Positions 11,331-23,893 of a stretch of 64,000 bases of DNA are shown here, piece by piece. A model generated the notes under the pieces. It was given only the letters and a program-made list of their open reading frames with translations, did not search any database and was not told the origin of the DNA. The position numbers and the translations under genes are program-made. This stretch comes from Anisus vortex (Eukaryota; Mollusca; Gastropoda; Planorbidae). Within the stretch, counting starts at the first letter, position 1; each line of letters begins with the position of its first letter. The stretch lies in contig OX421502.1 in assembly GCA_949126835.1 (NCBI GenBank), positions 39,560,563 through 39,624,562 of the forward strand, written 5' to 3'.

Positions 11331-11519
11331 TAGCCTCTTATATTTATGACAACGATAAAACAAATAAATTTATTATAGAATTAATTATATTTATGCTTTA
11401 TAAAAGAAGAGAAATAAATTTACCAAAATATCTATAGAGATAAATAAACATGTAAAGTAGAAATACAGATAAATAGATACGTAAGAAAGATATATAAATA
11501 GATAGGTAAATAGAGAGAT

Positions 11520-11720
11520 ACTTAATAGATTGATAGAGATAGTATTGATTGACAGAGAGAGGGAGACAGAGAGAGAGAGAGAGAGACAGGCAAAGAGAGA
11601 GAGAGATAGGACTATATGGATAGATTTATAAACTAGTGCAGAGATTAAGTCGTAGATTACTCTTTGTTGTTTCTCTCCCCCTCTCTCTCTCTCTCTCTTT
11701 CTTTCTCTCTCCATGTTACA
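11520..11720. repeat. GA/CT simple repeats
   Basis: Interrupted (GA)n at about 11550-11610 and (CT)n at about 11680-11710, giving an imperfect inverted arrangement. Minus-strand ORF here is a translation of low complexity. Confidence 0.75.
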
Positions 11721-11910
11721 GACATGCCTAACTCCACAAATAAAAATGAGGAACATGGGTACAAAATGAGGAACATAAGCGCAAAGGAAGCATTTTCGAG
11801 TTAATATATATATACGCTAAATAATATTATTGAAATACATAAGAAAAATGGGTTCACTTACAGTAATAATTTATAATATTTATAATAATAAAGATGCTTA
11901 TAAAGAGCAT

Positions 11911-12172
11911 ATCCCGTTGACCAACTATGTCCTTATGGCCGGTGAAGCGTTCAGCAGTCTCTGTTGCCACGGCATACTAGGGGATTGTGTGGCCGGCACA
12001 ACGCCCAGCCGCCTTTAGTTCACCCCAACTAAAGTCAGCTACCCATCAGAGCTGGGTAGACTCAAGAACACCCCACCCCTAGTATACACCAGGATTCGAA
12101 CCCAGGACCTTCGGTACGCCAGCCGAACGCGCTGCCGCTATGTGTGCAGTGTATACCTGGCCATAGTGCCCC
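11911..12172 (-). mobile_element. SINE family B, copy 2
   Basis: Same body as the copy at 5890, with a better kept 5' end: minus-strand B box within 12088-12106 (reverse complement of CCAGGATTCGAACCCAGG) and a tRNA-like head that reaches TGGGGC at about 12172. The head has a short insertion near 12141-12160. Confidence 0.87.
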
Positions 12173-12616
12173 AGTATAAAACATTAAGGAATATAGTTAT
12201 AGAATAAAACAAAATTCAGCTGAGACTATAAAGAGTTACAATTCATTTAATTTAAGTTGTTGCAGTTAACGCTTCCTTCTTAATGTGGTTTTTCTTTGGT
12301 TTAGTGTTACATGCCCTTGTCGTCTGCTTTAGAACCAATGCAAAAAGAGAGCCCTCATATTTGACGCCAGTTTCAAGCCCCGATATGACCTCCCTTTTTG
12401 TTATATGGGTACGAGTCGATAATGATGTACGACAGCTCTCAAGATTGTATTGCGTCAACAAGTTACACCGGCACACACACACACATACATACATAAACAC
12501 AAGCACACATACACACAAGCAAGCAAGATCGGCCGGCCCCTTAACAACAAAACCAAGCATTCTAGCCCCAATTGCTGATTACCAAAGATTCATTCTTTTC
12601 ATTCAATACCTTATGG
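12173..12616. other. No recognisable gene
   Basis: Open on both strands for about 100 codons but with no recognisable domain and a (CA)n microsatellite near 12473-12490. Considered non-coding. Confidence 0.45.
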
Positions 12617-12822
12617 TAAACAGAGAAATAGTAAAAGTACTTTACTAAAACTAAATAATAATAAAAGTACTTAGTTAACTAAACCTAGAAATAGTAAATA
12701 TACTAGAAAAAAAATGAAAATTAGTAAAAGTACTCAAATCAATATATTGAGAGATACTAAAAGTACTAAAGTAAACGGAGAAATAGTATGAGTACTGTGA
12801 AGTAGAATGAGATATAGTAAAA
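12617..12822. repeat. Degenerate AGTAAAAGTACT repeat
   Basis: Loose tandem recurrence of words such as GAAATAGTAAAAGTACT, ending immediately next to the 5' splice site of the cadherin exon at 12831. Old and diverged. Confidence 0.55.
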
Positions 12823-12830
12823 CTACTCAC

Positions 12831-12901
12831 CTCCAATGCATGCTCGTCCTGTTTCTCTCTGTCCAGTGAGCGAGCTGTACGGTTTGTTGTGCTGATCACT
12901 C
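12831..12901 (-). CDS. FAT-like cadherin, exon (third seen)
   Basis: A 71-bp minus-strand exon. Its acceptor is TTCCCAG before 12901 and its donor is GTGAGTAG after 12831. It supplies two bases of a split Gly codon and then 23 codons, VISTTNRTARSLDREKQDEH followed by ALE. G-V/I-I-x-T and LDRE are standard cadherin repeat landmarks; LDRE holds a calcium ligand. It joins in frame with the exon at 43950-44079, whose last base is the first base of the Gly codon. The next exon should start in phase 0 with the Val-x-Ala-x-Asp strand but was not found below 12831, so that intron is at least 12.8 kb long or the exon was missed. The text resembles the FAT1-3 class more than classical cadherins; orthology is inferred. 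Confidence 0.87.
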
Positions 12902-13037
12902 CTGGGAATACACAAAAGGGACATTGGTCATAACCACCATTACCAATACACCAATACACGTGAGTAAATTGTCATAATGCCCATTGCAATACAATACACA
13001 AACGCACAGACACACTAACACGTTGAGTCTATTGCGG

Positions 13038-13237
13038 TGTGGGGTCGGCAACCATTTGATAATAGTGTGCCAAAGTAGGATTTCTAATTCATTCAGCGTG
13101 CCAACAGCCTAAAAATCAACCCTACGCCAACAATCATTTTCTTGCAGAAGAAACTTAAATTGCAGTTTCATGAGACGTCCGCGTGCCATTGAGGAGTGCT
13201 CTGCGTGCCAAGTATGGCAGTCGTGCCGTAGGTTACC
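13038..13237 (-). mobile_element. hAT-type MITE, family 1, copy 2
   Basis: Reverse orientation relative to the 5626 copy. Begins near GGGGTCGGCAACC, shares CCAAAGTAGGATTTCTAATT and CATTCAGCGTGCCAACAG, and ends at CGTGCCGTAGGTTACCG. The outer bases of that right end are lost. Confidence 0.75.
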
Positions 13238-15565
13238 GTACCGAAAGTTATGCATTGACTTTCGGCCAAAAACCGAAAGTTTAACTACACCTTCGGTCGA
13301 AACCGAATAGATAATCCGATATTGCCAAACTGTGTGGGGGGAGGGGGATATAGAAAGAGAAACGTATTCAAATTATTTTCTCATATCGCTAAATACAATA
13401 ATCCAATAAACCTGTTATTTAAAAAACAATTTTCTAAAGATAAAACTTTGACTAGTTCATAAATCTGCAGGCTATAAAGAAATATGAAAACAGTTTTCAT
13501 ACATTTGACAATTTATATCTTTCTGTCAACACATCGAGTGCATTCACTCAAATTGTTGGGTTGGCATTCATTCAAATGTTCAATCCCCGGACAGGATAAA
13601 CGGACATTTTGTCAATGTTATTTCTATCTATTGCTTTTCTGTTCTAGTTTTTTTTTTTTTCAAATTACATCTATGATCTATTCTAAGCTTTTGATAGAAT
13701 AGAAACGGTATAAAAAAAAATAAGGCAAATAAAATTAGGGAAATAGTTTTGCCTCCAACTTTGTCATCGCTGAAAAGACGCAGACGACGAGACCCTCGGG
13801 ATACGTCTGGTACATGGCAGGAAAATGAAAGGATTATATTAGCGTGAAGTGGAATTTCTTTCCAACCTGTGACGTAATAAAGGGTTTGTTTTATTTTTTC
13901 TGCCCTCAGACAGGCCTCGGTGAAAACGTCTCCTCCCCTCCCCATTGACGTGACATGCCGCTGGCTGATCAAAAAGAAAAGTGTTGATTCTGTTCTAAAC
14001 AAATACTGTATGCATCAAATAAAGGGTTTTTAATACGTTGGAAGTTGGAATACGACGGTGGGTGTCAGACTAGAAGCAGGTGGAAAAGAAACAGGGGAGA
14101 TTAGAGGCAAGGTAGATTAGGGGATACGGGCAGATTAAAAGCTATGTAGAATGTAGAAGGTCCAATGTGCAGAGAAAAAACGTGGAACGTTGTGTTTTTA
14201 CATTTGTTGTTGTCGTGGGGAATGAAATAGAACTTACGAACAGTGTCCTACTGCGTGTTTGTAAGTATGTGGGTGTCTGTGTGTGAGATAGAGAGAGAAA
14301 TCGAGATAGTGAGAGAGAGAGGGAGACAGACAGAGAGAGAGACAGAGAGAGACAGAGAGAGAGAGAGAAAGTATGACTGTGTGTTTATTGTAAAGGTATA
14401 AAAAATAACAGCAAGACAGAAATAGTATCAAGGTCTCTGACATTCAGACACCAGCTGCCTGGGTCATTAACATAAACGGAAGTAAAATACTGCATGAATT
14501 ATTCAGTAGTTAATACTAAATTATGAAATAAAACTACTAATTTTCAGAAACATTGTTGGATAAACGGTTGCCATGACAACATTGACAACAACTATTGACG
14601 TGTACGCGTCAACTCCTCCTCTAATGTAACAGAGCTCCCTACTCCCCCCTGCTCACTCCACTAGTGCCAAAAAACCCCACAAAAAAAAACAAGTTCAGTT
14701 AATGGCCACTCTTTGCGGCGGCTACTAAATTCAACACGGACCGACGCCACTCGCTTGACTTCTTTGGACACGGCGGTGAGATCAATTAAAACCTATCCTT
14801 GGGTCGTCTCGCTGACTTCTTCAGGACCATTCCACACAAACGTGGAACATGATAACCGTTTTGTGTGGCACGAGTAGATAATCAAATAAAACAAATCGCG
14901 AGCGCAGCGTCGAGGGCGACTGGAGAATGTTTCTCAGTGGACAATTATTAACTCTTTCCGATCAACAATTATTTGGAGCTCGACCTAAACGTCCAACAAT
15001 AAATACTTATCTAAACTTTTTTCGTTTCATTAGGGTTAAGAATGTTGGGTGTTTATTGGCAACATAAAATAGACTTACAACAGCAGTGGGACGGTAGCAG
15101 CGCTCGTCCGTTTGTCAGTGACACTTCCGTGCTAGTAGTAGTAAGTCCCTGCAATCAAAACGTCGCCAGTTCTCAACGATTTACACTGCAGACACGTAGA
15201 CTGACAGACAACAGGTAGACAGACTGAATGGCAGACGTACACAGACAGACAGGCAGGCACACTACTGACACGATAACTTTATTGTAGCTGTAAATCTTGT
15301 TTCATCTTTTCAACAAAAGCTTGTATTGTTGATACTGTAACATGTAGCAGACGACTGGCTCAATAAGTCAATAGTCTGGTCTAGGATCGTACAGAATGAC
15401 CTTTTTTTTAAAAACCTAGTGACATTCTTAGGTCATGTTACGAAATATGTGACAATATATTATGTCACAGACTGCGCAGTTTAAACTCTCTTTCTTACAA
15501 AGAATAATAATTCACCACAATCACTTTGTCCACTTTTATTCTTTTATAAGAAACGTTCAATATAG
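13238..15565. other. Intron sequence without recognised genes
   Basis: Contains a small T/A-rich stretch near 13655, GA-repeats at 14285-14370 and a moderately GC-rich stretch at about 14580-15260 with no recognisable exon. Short ORFs lack domain signatures. Confidence 0.5.
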
Positions 15566-15790
15566 ACGGATTCGATTCCTGGTGAAGACTATGATTTTTT
15601 CCCGGGATCGGAAGGTGTCTCTGAGTCTACCCAGCTCTGATGGGTACCTGACCTTAGTTGGGGTAAAGTAAAGGCGCTGTGCATAATGCTGGCCACACAG
15701 TCACCTAGTATGCCGTGGCCACAGAAACTGGTGAACGCTGCTTCATCGGACCTATGGATCAATTTGGCCCGACGGGATACTTTAGAACAA
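15566..15790 (+). mobile_element. SINE family B, copy 3 (plus strand)
   Basis: Opposite orientation to copies 1 and 2. Starts inside the B box (GGATTCGATTCCTGG, 15569) and runs to the 3' end signature TTTGGCCCGACGGGATACTT. The tRNA-like 5' part is missing. Two short ORFs over it are incidental. Confidence 0.85.
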
Positions 15791-16017
15791 CTGAATCACT
15801 TGATGTGGAATCTATACCAGGTAATACACACGCACATAAAACCTCTCCCCCCCACCCACTTTCAGTTTTGGCTGTGTTGTTTTGTTTTATCTTACTTTAC
15901 ATGTAATGAGATAAGTTATTGTTATGAAACTGATTTATTTATCGACTAAATATTGTGTTATCAGATGCGGTAAACTAGCGACAGAGCGCTGAATTCTCTT
16001 TCCAAAGAGGTCTTGAA

Positions 16018-16108
16018 GTTATATACTGTTTATATACTGTAGTTATATACTGTAGTTATATACTGTAGTTATATACTGTAGTTATATACTGTAGTTATAT
16101 ACTGTAGT
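16018..16108. repeat. Short tandem repeat, about 14 bp unit
   Basis: About six copies of AGTTATATACTGT. Confidence 0.85.
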
Positions 16109-16300
16109 CTCTTTTGTTATTTCTTGTGTTTTTCCTATTCTCTGCTACCTGAAATATGTCTTAACCCCTTCAAGACAGTTGTTGTTCAAAGAGTAAATAA
16201 ATTATGTCGAGAAAAGTGGATTCAATGTACCAATCAGGTGGAAAGGGTTAAAATTATTAGCGGAAAAGGTAATCCCAGTGTATGCCTCGGCCCAATGAAA

Positions 16301-16500
16301 NNNNNNNNNNNNNNNNNNNNNNNNNNNNNNNNNNNNNNNNNNNNNNNNNNNNNNNNNNNNNNNNNNNNNNNNNNNNNNNNNNNNNNNNNNNNNNNNNNNN
16401 NNNNNNNNNNNNNNNNNNNNNNNNNNNNNNNNNNNNNNNNNNNNNNNNNNNNNNNNNNNNNNNNNNNNNNNNNNNNNNNNNNNNNNNNNNNNNNNNNNNN
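16301..16500. other. Assembly gap (200 N)
   Basis: A run of N of a round 200 bases, typical of a scaffold gap of unknown or estimated length. ORFs spanning it are meaningless. Confidence 0.99.
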
Positions 16501-16566
16501 GGAATCGAGCTTCACTTTCAGTGACTGCGCATATAGGGATTGCGCATTCTGTTCTATACCTATTCT

Positions 16567-16655
16567 GTGGCTAGTCCTGTGGTTAGTTCACTAGACTGTC
16601 AACCGACAAGTCGCGGGTTCTGTCCCTGCCGCCGACCGATCCCTGTCGCCCTAAC
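16567..16655 (+). mobile_element. SINE family A, copy 2 (head only)
   Basis: Shares the A-box region, ACTGTC, CAAGTCGCGGGTTC and GATCCCTGTCGCCCT with the copy at 10639, but is diverged and lacks the 3' tail. The B box is damaged (GGGTTCTGTCCC). Confidence 0.7.
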
Positions 16656-16764
16656 CTCTTCTAATATTAATGATATTTTGTTACTGAGATATTACCTAAG
16701 ATTTATTTCGAATTTGTCAATGTTATGTTTCATTCCGTTATCGTTTAACGTAATAGATATGTAG

Positions 16765-17235
16765 TAATCATACACACTGGGTAGTTAATGTAATGTTTGA
16801 AAATATACATATACATTTTTAGCCAATATAATATTTATATAATTTTAAAATACTTTTACAGTTTAAAAATGTTAACGTTATAAATTAAAAGCCATTATTG
16901 TTCATAAAAGAAAAAAAACAACAAATTAGCTCAAATGAAACGGGTCAATTATCTCCCTTTAATTAAAAAAATGTTTCCACATTTGATTCAATAGTGATGT
17001 AATAGTAAGTTCTGTTTTTGTAATATAACAATTAATAGTACTGACTAATTATTATTTATTGATATAGTAATTCTCAACATTATGGTATTCATTACAATAT
17101 TTAATTATTTTAGGATTGAAATAATTTATGTTAAACAGTTGTAAATAAACATTTCCTGCATTAATTGTTTGTCCATTTAAAGAGTTTTTATTTTAAACAT
17201 TAATAATTACAGAAATTACATAATTTAGTGCTATT
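16765..17235. repeat. AT-rich dispersed repeat, copy 2
   Basis: Collinear, diverged partner of 10853-11330. It is followed directly by a family B SINE at 17241. Confidence 0.7.
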
Positions 17236-17240
17236 AAATT

Positions 17241-17468
17241 AAATTGATCCATTGGACCAATGAAGCAGCGTTCACCAGTTTCTGTGGCCACGGCATACTA
17301 TGTGATTGTGTGGCCAGCACTACGCACATCCGCCTTTACTTTAACCCAACTACAGTCAGGTACCCATTCGAGCTGGGTAAAATGAAGGAAAATGTGCTAG
17401 CCTGCGCCAGGATTCGAACCTACTGAGCGCCAGTCGAACGCGCTGCCGCTCGACCACCGTTTCCCCGT
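17241..17468 (-). mobile_element. SINE family B, copy 4
   Basis: Nearly full length: 3' end at the low coordinate (AAATTGATCCATTGGACCAA), B box in the reverse complement of CCAGGATTCGAACC (17407), and a tRNA-like head with GAACGCGCTGCCGCTCGACC reaching 17468. Confidence 0.87.
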
Positions 17469-18321
17469 TTCCTGTAGAAAAGCTAGATTATCTTCGTTTT
17501 AATGGTTTCCTTTTCGACACGTGTTGTTGTTGTTTTTTTACGACAATTATTGCGAGATAAGCAGAAAAAAAAATTGTCCACCCATCGAGCTTACAATCGA
17601 GGGCAGTTCCAAGGCTTGAAATGATTCCTTCGTCCATGGAAGTTTGATTTTCTCTCAATAGAGAAATAGAGATGTGCAAAGGGGAATAAGTTATTTTGCT
17701 TATTTCCCCTTAGAATTGGGCTTGATCAATTCAGCCAATCAGGAAAGACACGTCGAAAGAGGGAGGGAAAAAAAAAGAATAAACTTATTAACATATAGAA
17801 GGTTCTAGTGAATAGCGATCTCCAGTTATGAGAATCAAAACACATTGAAGACTCTAGTATAAAAACGCTTATGGTTTTACAATATAAAACAATTCTACAT
17901 TCCGTTTCTTAAAATACCACACTTTGCGTTATAAGAATGAATGACGAATGCATTTGTACATGCAGACATATTGAGTGGACAAATGTCGTTAGTGCTAACT
18001 TACAACACTCAGGAAGTCTCGCGGAGGATGTTAATGACAAGCATGAAAGAAACTTGTATAAATGTTTGAAAAATCTTTGTGCAAAAACTTTTGTCCATAA
18101 TCTATTACACTAGAAAAAAAAATCTATATAAACAACAACAACATTAGATGAAATAAAACTTTACTTTTGTTTTTATATCTTTTTTGCTCATTTTGATAGA
18201 AACTATACTCAATTACGACAAAGTATACATGTGATTTTTTTTATTTTATTTTGCTATTAGAACCGCCCGCTCAGTAATTTGTTGACAAACGATGCCACAA
18301 AATAAACCAACAAAAAACAAC
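17469..18321. other. Intron sequence without recognised genes
   Basis: AT-rich, no domains or element ends recognised. Confidence 0.5.
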
Positions 18322-18664
18322 ATGGCGTCTAGATACATCAGCACTGATGTGTTAGCTGTGTTTGACCAATGGCGTCTAGATACATCAGCACTGATGTGTT
18401 AGCTGTGTTTGACCAATAGCGTCTAGATACATCAGCACTGATGTGTTAGCTGTGTTTGACCAATGGCGTCTAGATACATCAGCACTGATGTGTTAGCTGT
18501 GTTTGACCAATGGCGTCTAGATACATCAGCACTGATGTGTTAGCTGTGTTTGACCAATGGCGTCTAGATACATCAGCACTGATGTGTTAGCTGTGTTTGA
18601 CCAATGGCGTCTAGATACATCAGCACTGATGTGTACTGATGTGTTAGCTATGTTTGACCAATGG
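18322..18664. repeat. Minisatellite, 48 bp unit, seven copies
   Basis: Unit begins ATGGCGTCTAGATACATCAG and ends GTGTTTGACCAA. Each contains the perfect inverted repeat CATCAGCACTGATG, able to form a 6-bp-stem hairpin. The last copy has an extra ACTGATGTGT duplication. Confidence 0.93.
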
Positions 18665-19300
18665 CACAGTAAATACAACTGTCGATTTCTCAACTGTTTG
18701 CTCTCAAATATTCGTTCAATTAAGAATGATTTTGATTTTAATCTCTTTCATTATCGAACTGTCAATACTTCGACCATGAAATGATAAAAGATGTACAGAT
18801 ATTTGACAAAGAACTTCGCATTAAGCAATATATTCATTGAAATGAACAAACTTTCGAACATAATTGGTGTAGTTTTTTTTTGTAATTCTGTGTGTGTGTG
18901 TGTGTGTTATATTTTGTTTTAACATGCAGAACAAAATACATTTAAAAAAAATGGTTTGCTTTAATTGAATGTCATTATGACCTTCATCAAGGAAACAGTG
19001 GAGGGAGGAAGGGGGCGGTGTGTGTGTGGGGGGGGGGGTATTCAATCAGTGAGATGAAAGAGCAACAGAGAGGGAAAAAAAGAAGTGGCTTAGGAGGAGG
19101 GTGGTAAAACAGTGACAGAGAGAAAGAAAGAGAGAGAGAATAAGAGTGAGAGTATGAGAGTGAAAGAACCAGTGAGAAGTTCTAAACCTGGCCTGATACA
19201 GGCTGATTTTTTATGTCCAGCATAGAATCTAATCAACGATGGCCGGGGTGGGATGACACAGTCGGACTATGTGTGGGAATGAGAAGAACAATGATTTGAA

Positions 19301-19338
<38 letters not shown>

Positions 19339-19676
19339 CGACAGAGGGCAGTATGTCCGCATGTGTGTGTGTATGTGTGTGTGTATGTGTGTGTGTATGT
19401 GTGTATGTATGTGTGTATGTATATGTTTGTGTGTGGTTAAGGCATTTTAAGGGGCGAGATACAGCCAGGATTAATTTAAGAGAATTATTGTATCGATTTT
19501 ACCTACGCCCCAGGTAATGCCAAGGTATGTTTAGGAAGGTGACTAGAGAAACGGAAGATGTAGCAGAGTTAAACTCTGTAATAATAATAATGGGCAAATG
19601 TACAATACCAATGGACAGTGGACAGATAGGAGGCAGAGACCGCAATGAGACACTTAGACATTTGTAGGTAGGGGTA
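18665..19676. other. Low-complexity intron sequence
   Basis: Holds (TG)n at about 18891-18907, poly(G) near 19029, GA-rich stretches at 19060-19150 and 19300-19335, and (TG)n at 19363-19430. No gene recognised. Confidence 0.6.
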
Positions 19677-19975
19677 TGTTGAAATGCACTGTCATTAGAC
19701 TGACACTGTCAGTAAATAGTAGTGACACTGACATATTTTTATTTTCGTCTGTTGTTGTCGTTTCAGCGCATAGAACTGTTATCGACGTTATATGCGCCAT
19801 ATAAGCATCTTTATTATTATTATTATTATTATTAATATTAGTGACACTGACACTGTCAGTCAATATTAATAACACTGACACTGTCAGTCAATAGTAGTGA
19901 CACTGTCATTGTCAGTCAAAAGTAGAGCCACTGACACTGTCAGTCAATAATAAAAACACTGATATATCGCAAGTA
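19677..19975. repeat. Palindromic repeat ACTGACACTGTCAGT
   Basis: Four or more imperfect units of about 28 bp built round ACTGACACTGTCAGT, an inverted repeat with 7-bp arms and a one-base centre. Units are separated by CAATA-type spacers. The series is split by a SINE tail at 19735-19837. Confidence 0.85.
19735..19837 (+). mobile_element. SINE family D fragment
   Basis: Segment CAGCGCATAGAACTGTT, ATATGCGCCATATAAG and a (TTA)n tail, matching 52706-52775. It lies within the palindromic repeat series, so it inserted after that series formed. Confidence 0.7.
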
Positions 19976-20867
19976 ACTACTTTAAAAAAAAAAGATAAAT
20001 TCCTTCTACTCCATTCTTAACTTTTTATTAAAAACCTTTTTATTTAAAAGTAGTATTACTACAGAAAAACTAGACAAACCTTTTTGCTGTTAATAACTAA
20101 CGCCGTAAATATATGTTATATTATCGCAGTACGAGCTCGCGAATCGCTCGCGCTTTCAGTATTGACCACAGGTCATTCTAAAGTGCAGCTGTGTGGGGTG
20201 GACACTGGACGGCCAGTTTCCCAGATATATTGATCTAATTATCTTCGGCCATTAAGGCCTAATGGGGAGATAATTGAGAGAGAGAAAGCGAAAAAAAACT
20301 GACAGGAAGTTTTAACTCGGAGAATATGTTCGTTTCCATGGTGATCAAGACCCAGCGACGCTTGCTGGGAAAGTATGGCCAGAGTGATGGGAATTTGGTC
20401 GCTTGGGCGATTGGTGTTGAAGATGGACTAACTCATCATTGATGTTTAGGCTTATGAGTCACGCGTGGCCGACACGTACAAGTCCGCCGTCCATTGTGTG
20501 TCCAAGTCTCCTTAGTTTTGCTTTTAAAATGCTTTCATCAAAGTACGAGCCTTGGATTGAGGGTCTTGTTCTGCGCAATAACATTAGCTGACGTGATGGC
20601 CAAAAAGGATATTTATCCTTTGATTGTGATGGAAATACTATAGATCTATATGTATATTAATTTAATTGAACCTACGTATAAATGTGTCAGCGGGAATCGG
20701 TAACGTACGTCACAGACACTAGTTTCCGACAAATTGACAAGACATTATGTCAATTCTCGGACTCACCAAGATGGCGGCAGTCTTTCCAAAGACGTAAGTT
20801 CGTGTCAGTTTTAAAAGTCGCTGTTTTGTAAAAGGCTGGATCGGGTTTCCTTATACAGCCCCACCCC

Positions 20868-20900
<33 letters not shown>

Positions 20901-22068
20901 GGGGGGTGATGGGGAAGGAATTCGATCACACACACACACACACCACAAACGAAAACCACACGCACCACACTCATCTATTTTTTTAAAATCCCATACTTCT
21001 TTGCCAACAGGAAACCATTGTAAACTTACCGCAACTCTGTAATACTGTAACTGATCTAGTCCATTAGTCGGGGGGCAACTTGCGGAAAGACGCGAAGCGG
21101 AAGCGTGAGTCAAAACTCGAAACGAGGGGGGAGGAAAAGATACAAGGGCAACTACTCTATGTGTCTCTGTATGTTTTATAAGCTTTTACTTTCAAGGTAC
21201 AAAACTGTTTCACGGCTTGAACAACGAAATGCAGCTCCCCGTTATTTGCATTGCCTTATCGGCGCCTGATGGCGTGAATGGCAGCAAAAGTAATGCTGTG
21301 CCCTCGTACCTGTTGAATGGATATATAATATGGCGCCCAGCGACTCACCTCAGACTTTATGGAATATCCGATTCATATTACAATGCTATTCGATACCATC
21401 CTCCACCTTAAACAAATAATTACTTTAAATCGATGACGTTGTAAAGATATGTGCAATAATGTCATTCAAGACTAGAATCAGTGCACTCACACTCACACTC
21501 ACACACACACACACACTCACACACAAAAACAACTAAGTACTAAGTGATATAAGTCAGGAAACACCAAATAAATGACATAATACATCTAACATCCGGGTTG
21601 TTTAGTTCATATCTTGCGAGGAGGTTTTGCCAAGTAAAAAAAATGTAACCGAAGTCGCTTTTATAAATAAATTAATGTTGACGCATAAAAACAACTTACT
21701 AAGTTCTTTCCAATCGTGGGTTATATATTCCATCAAAAGTCTATTATGCACTAATAACGAAGCATTTCGTCCATGCACGGAGAGAGAGAGATTATCTAAT
21801 GCGCATTGATACACCATACACCAACTGCATTTATAAATAATCTATAGGGCAGTGGTTTCGTTTCAATTCTCACTGCAATTGAATGTTGAAGAAAAAAACA
21901 AACAAAATGGAATTCTGAGTTTGGATGGCGATATTTCAAATCGATTTTTCTTTTTAAAGGAAATTGTGCAATATGCCACAAATGCAAAGCTGTGCCATCA
22001 GAACATGTCAATCAATGTATCCTCATTTTAGTGTATGTGAAAGGATAGAGAGAAGCAGGGAGAAAGAG

Positions 22069-22103
<35 letters not shown>

Positions 22104-23507
22104 GAGCGACAAAGAGAAAGAGGAGTATATCTTATACAACATTTACTTTAAAACACGTGGTCACCAAATAAAAAAAAAAATGCATTCTGTTGAACTAAAT
22201 TGTTTTATTATAATACATGTATGGAGAAGTATAAAACAAAACATAGCCAAACGAATGTTGACTACAATGAAAGAATGCCAGGTTGGCATATTTCTTGCCA
22301 CCAGACTCCTCTCCCCCCCCCCCCCTTTCCTGTGTAGAAAAGTACCATGCCTTACTTCGCCCCCCGTGTAGAAAAGTACCATGCCTTACTTATTTACCCA
22401 AGAGAAGTCAACAGATTTGTTTGACGTCTGCGCGTGGATTGTTTCTCCCAATGGTCTCAACTCCTGGCGTTACTTTTTGCCGCTTTTTTTTTTTAACAAT
22501 CCAATAAAATAGTTTTTAACGACAAGTTGTTTTTTCTAAAGCCCCCCCCCCCCCCCAAAAAAAAAAAAGAAGGGTTGGTGGAGATGAATAGTTCACCACT
22601 GTTCCAGCTCATTTATCGCCCTCGCCTGATCGCTCGCAGTATAACTTTAAAAAAAAAAATCTGAATAGGCTACTCGTGAAGGTCTCGCTTCACGCACCCC
22701 CAGTGTCGACTCTTGCGGTTAGTACTGGATGACCCAGTAAAGCGTACGACTTTTCACCACAAGGGAAATAAAAAAATATATAAATACCGGTATACAACAA
22801 TACCAGAAAAACCACCAAAAGGTAAGTTGGTTGGTTGGTTGGTTGGTAGTAAAGGACAGATGTTTGTGTTGAAAGTTGAAATATTAAAAAAAAATGACTA
22901 GGGGAGGAAAGGGAGAAAGGGAGGGGGCGGGTAAGTCTTAAAAGATCTGTTTTTCTGATAATTTAAGGGGCAGGTAATTGAACGCTTTTATTGTGCTCAA
23001 TGTATAAATATTGCGTTACGGGTAATCTCCCGTTTAAAACTTTATTCCTACACTCGACTTTTAAAAAAACATTGAAAAAGAGAAGAAAACGCTTCCGGTA
23101 TTTCAGGCACTGTTGGCTGTGGCACTTGACTGATAACCCTGCAGTCAAGGTTACTCTGGAACTCTAGATCGATTGCAGGGGCGTGTCAAGCCATCGATAG
23201 AGTGGGTACACATTCCTTTGGTGTAAGCTTACTTGTTTGTTGTTTTTTCTGTAACAATTTGTCATGACGAGAAAAAAATATACGGAGAGTGGTGGGGTGG
23301 GGATTAAATAGCGATGACGAAAATACATGTATATGTGTACACATATCTGTATATAAACAGAGATAGATCGGCAGACGGACAGGCAGGCATATAGACAGAT
23401 GATAGATAATAGATAAGAAGACGGATACGCAGACATATAAATAGAAAGATAGATAAATAGACAGACACAGAAAGACTGATATACATACATATAGTCCATA
23501 TAGATAA

Positions 23508-23513
<6 letters not shown>
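19976..23513. other. Intron sequence without recognised genes
   Basis: Includes (TG)n at 20872-20900 opposite (CA)n at 20928-20943, which could pair; (CA)n near 21485-21525; GA-rich 22045-22120; a poly(C) and adjoining poly(A) run near 22541-22570; and (GGTT)n near 22828. None of the short ORFs shows a domain. Confidence 0.5.
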
Positions 23514-23538
<25 letters not shown>

Positions 23539-23893
23539 TAAAAGATAGATAGATAAGATAGATAAGATAGATAAGATAGATAAGATAGATAAGATAGTTA
23601 AGATAGATAAGATAGATAAGATAGATAAGATAGATAAGATAGATAAGATAGATAAGATAGATAAGATATTTAAGATAGATAAGATAGATAAGATAGATAA
23701 GATAGATAAGATAGATAAGATAGATAAGATAGATAAGATAGATAAGATAGATAAGATAGATAAGATAGATAAGATAGATAAGATAGATAAGATAGATAAG
23801 ATAGATAAGATAGATAAGATAGATAAGATAGATAAGATAGATAAGATAGATAAGATAGATAACATAGATAGCATAGATAGCATAGATAGATAG
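23514..23893. repeat. GATA-type array, mostly 10-bp AGATAAGATA unit
   Basis: Starts as (GATA)n, becomes a long AGATAAGATA array and ends as imperfect (GATA)n. The 10-bp unit is free of stops in several minus frames, giving poly-(LSI/LSY) ORFs that are not genes. Confidence 0.93.

Noticed and set aside
16124..16594. ORFs on both strands across 16301-16500
   Set aside because: They run through an N gap and have no supported sequence.
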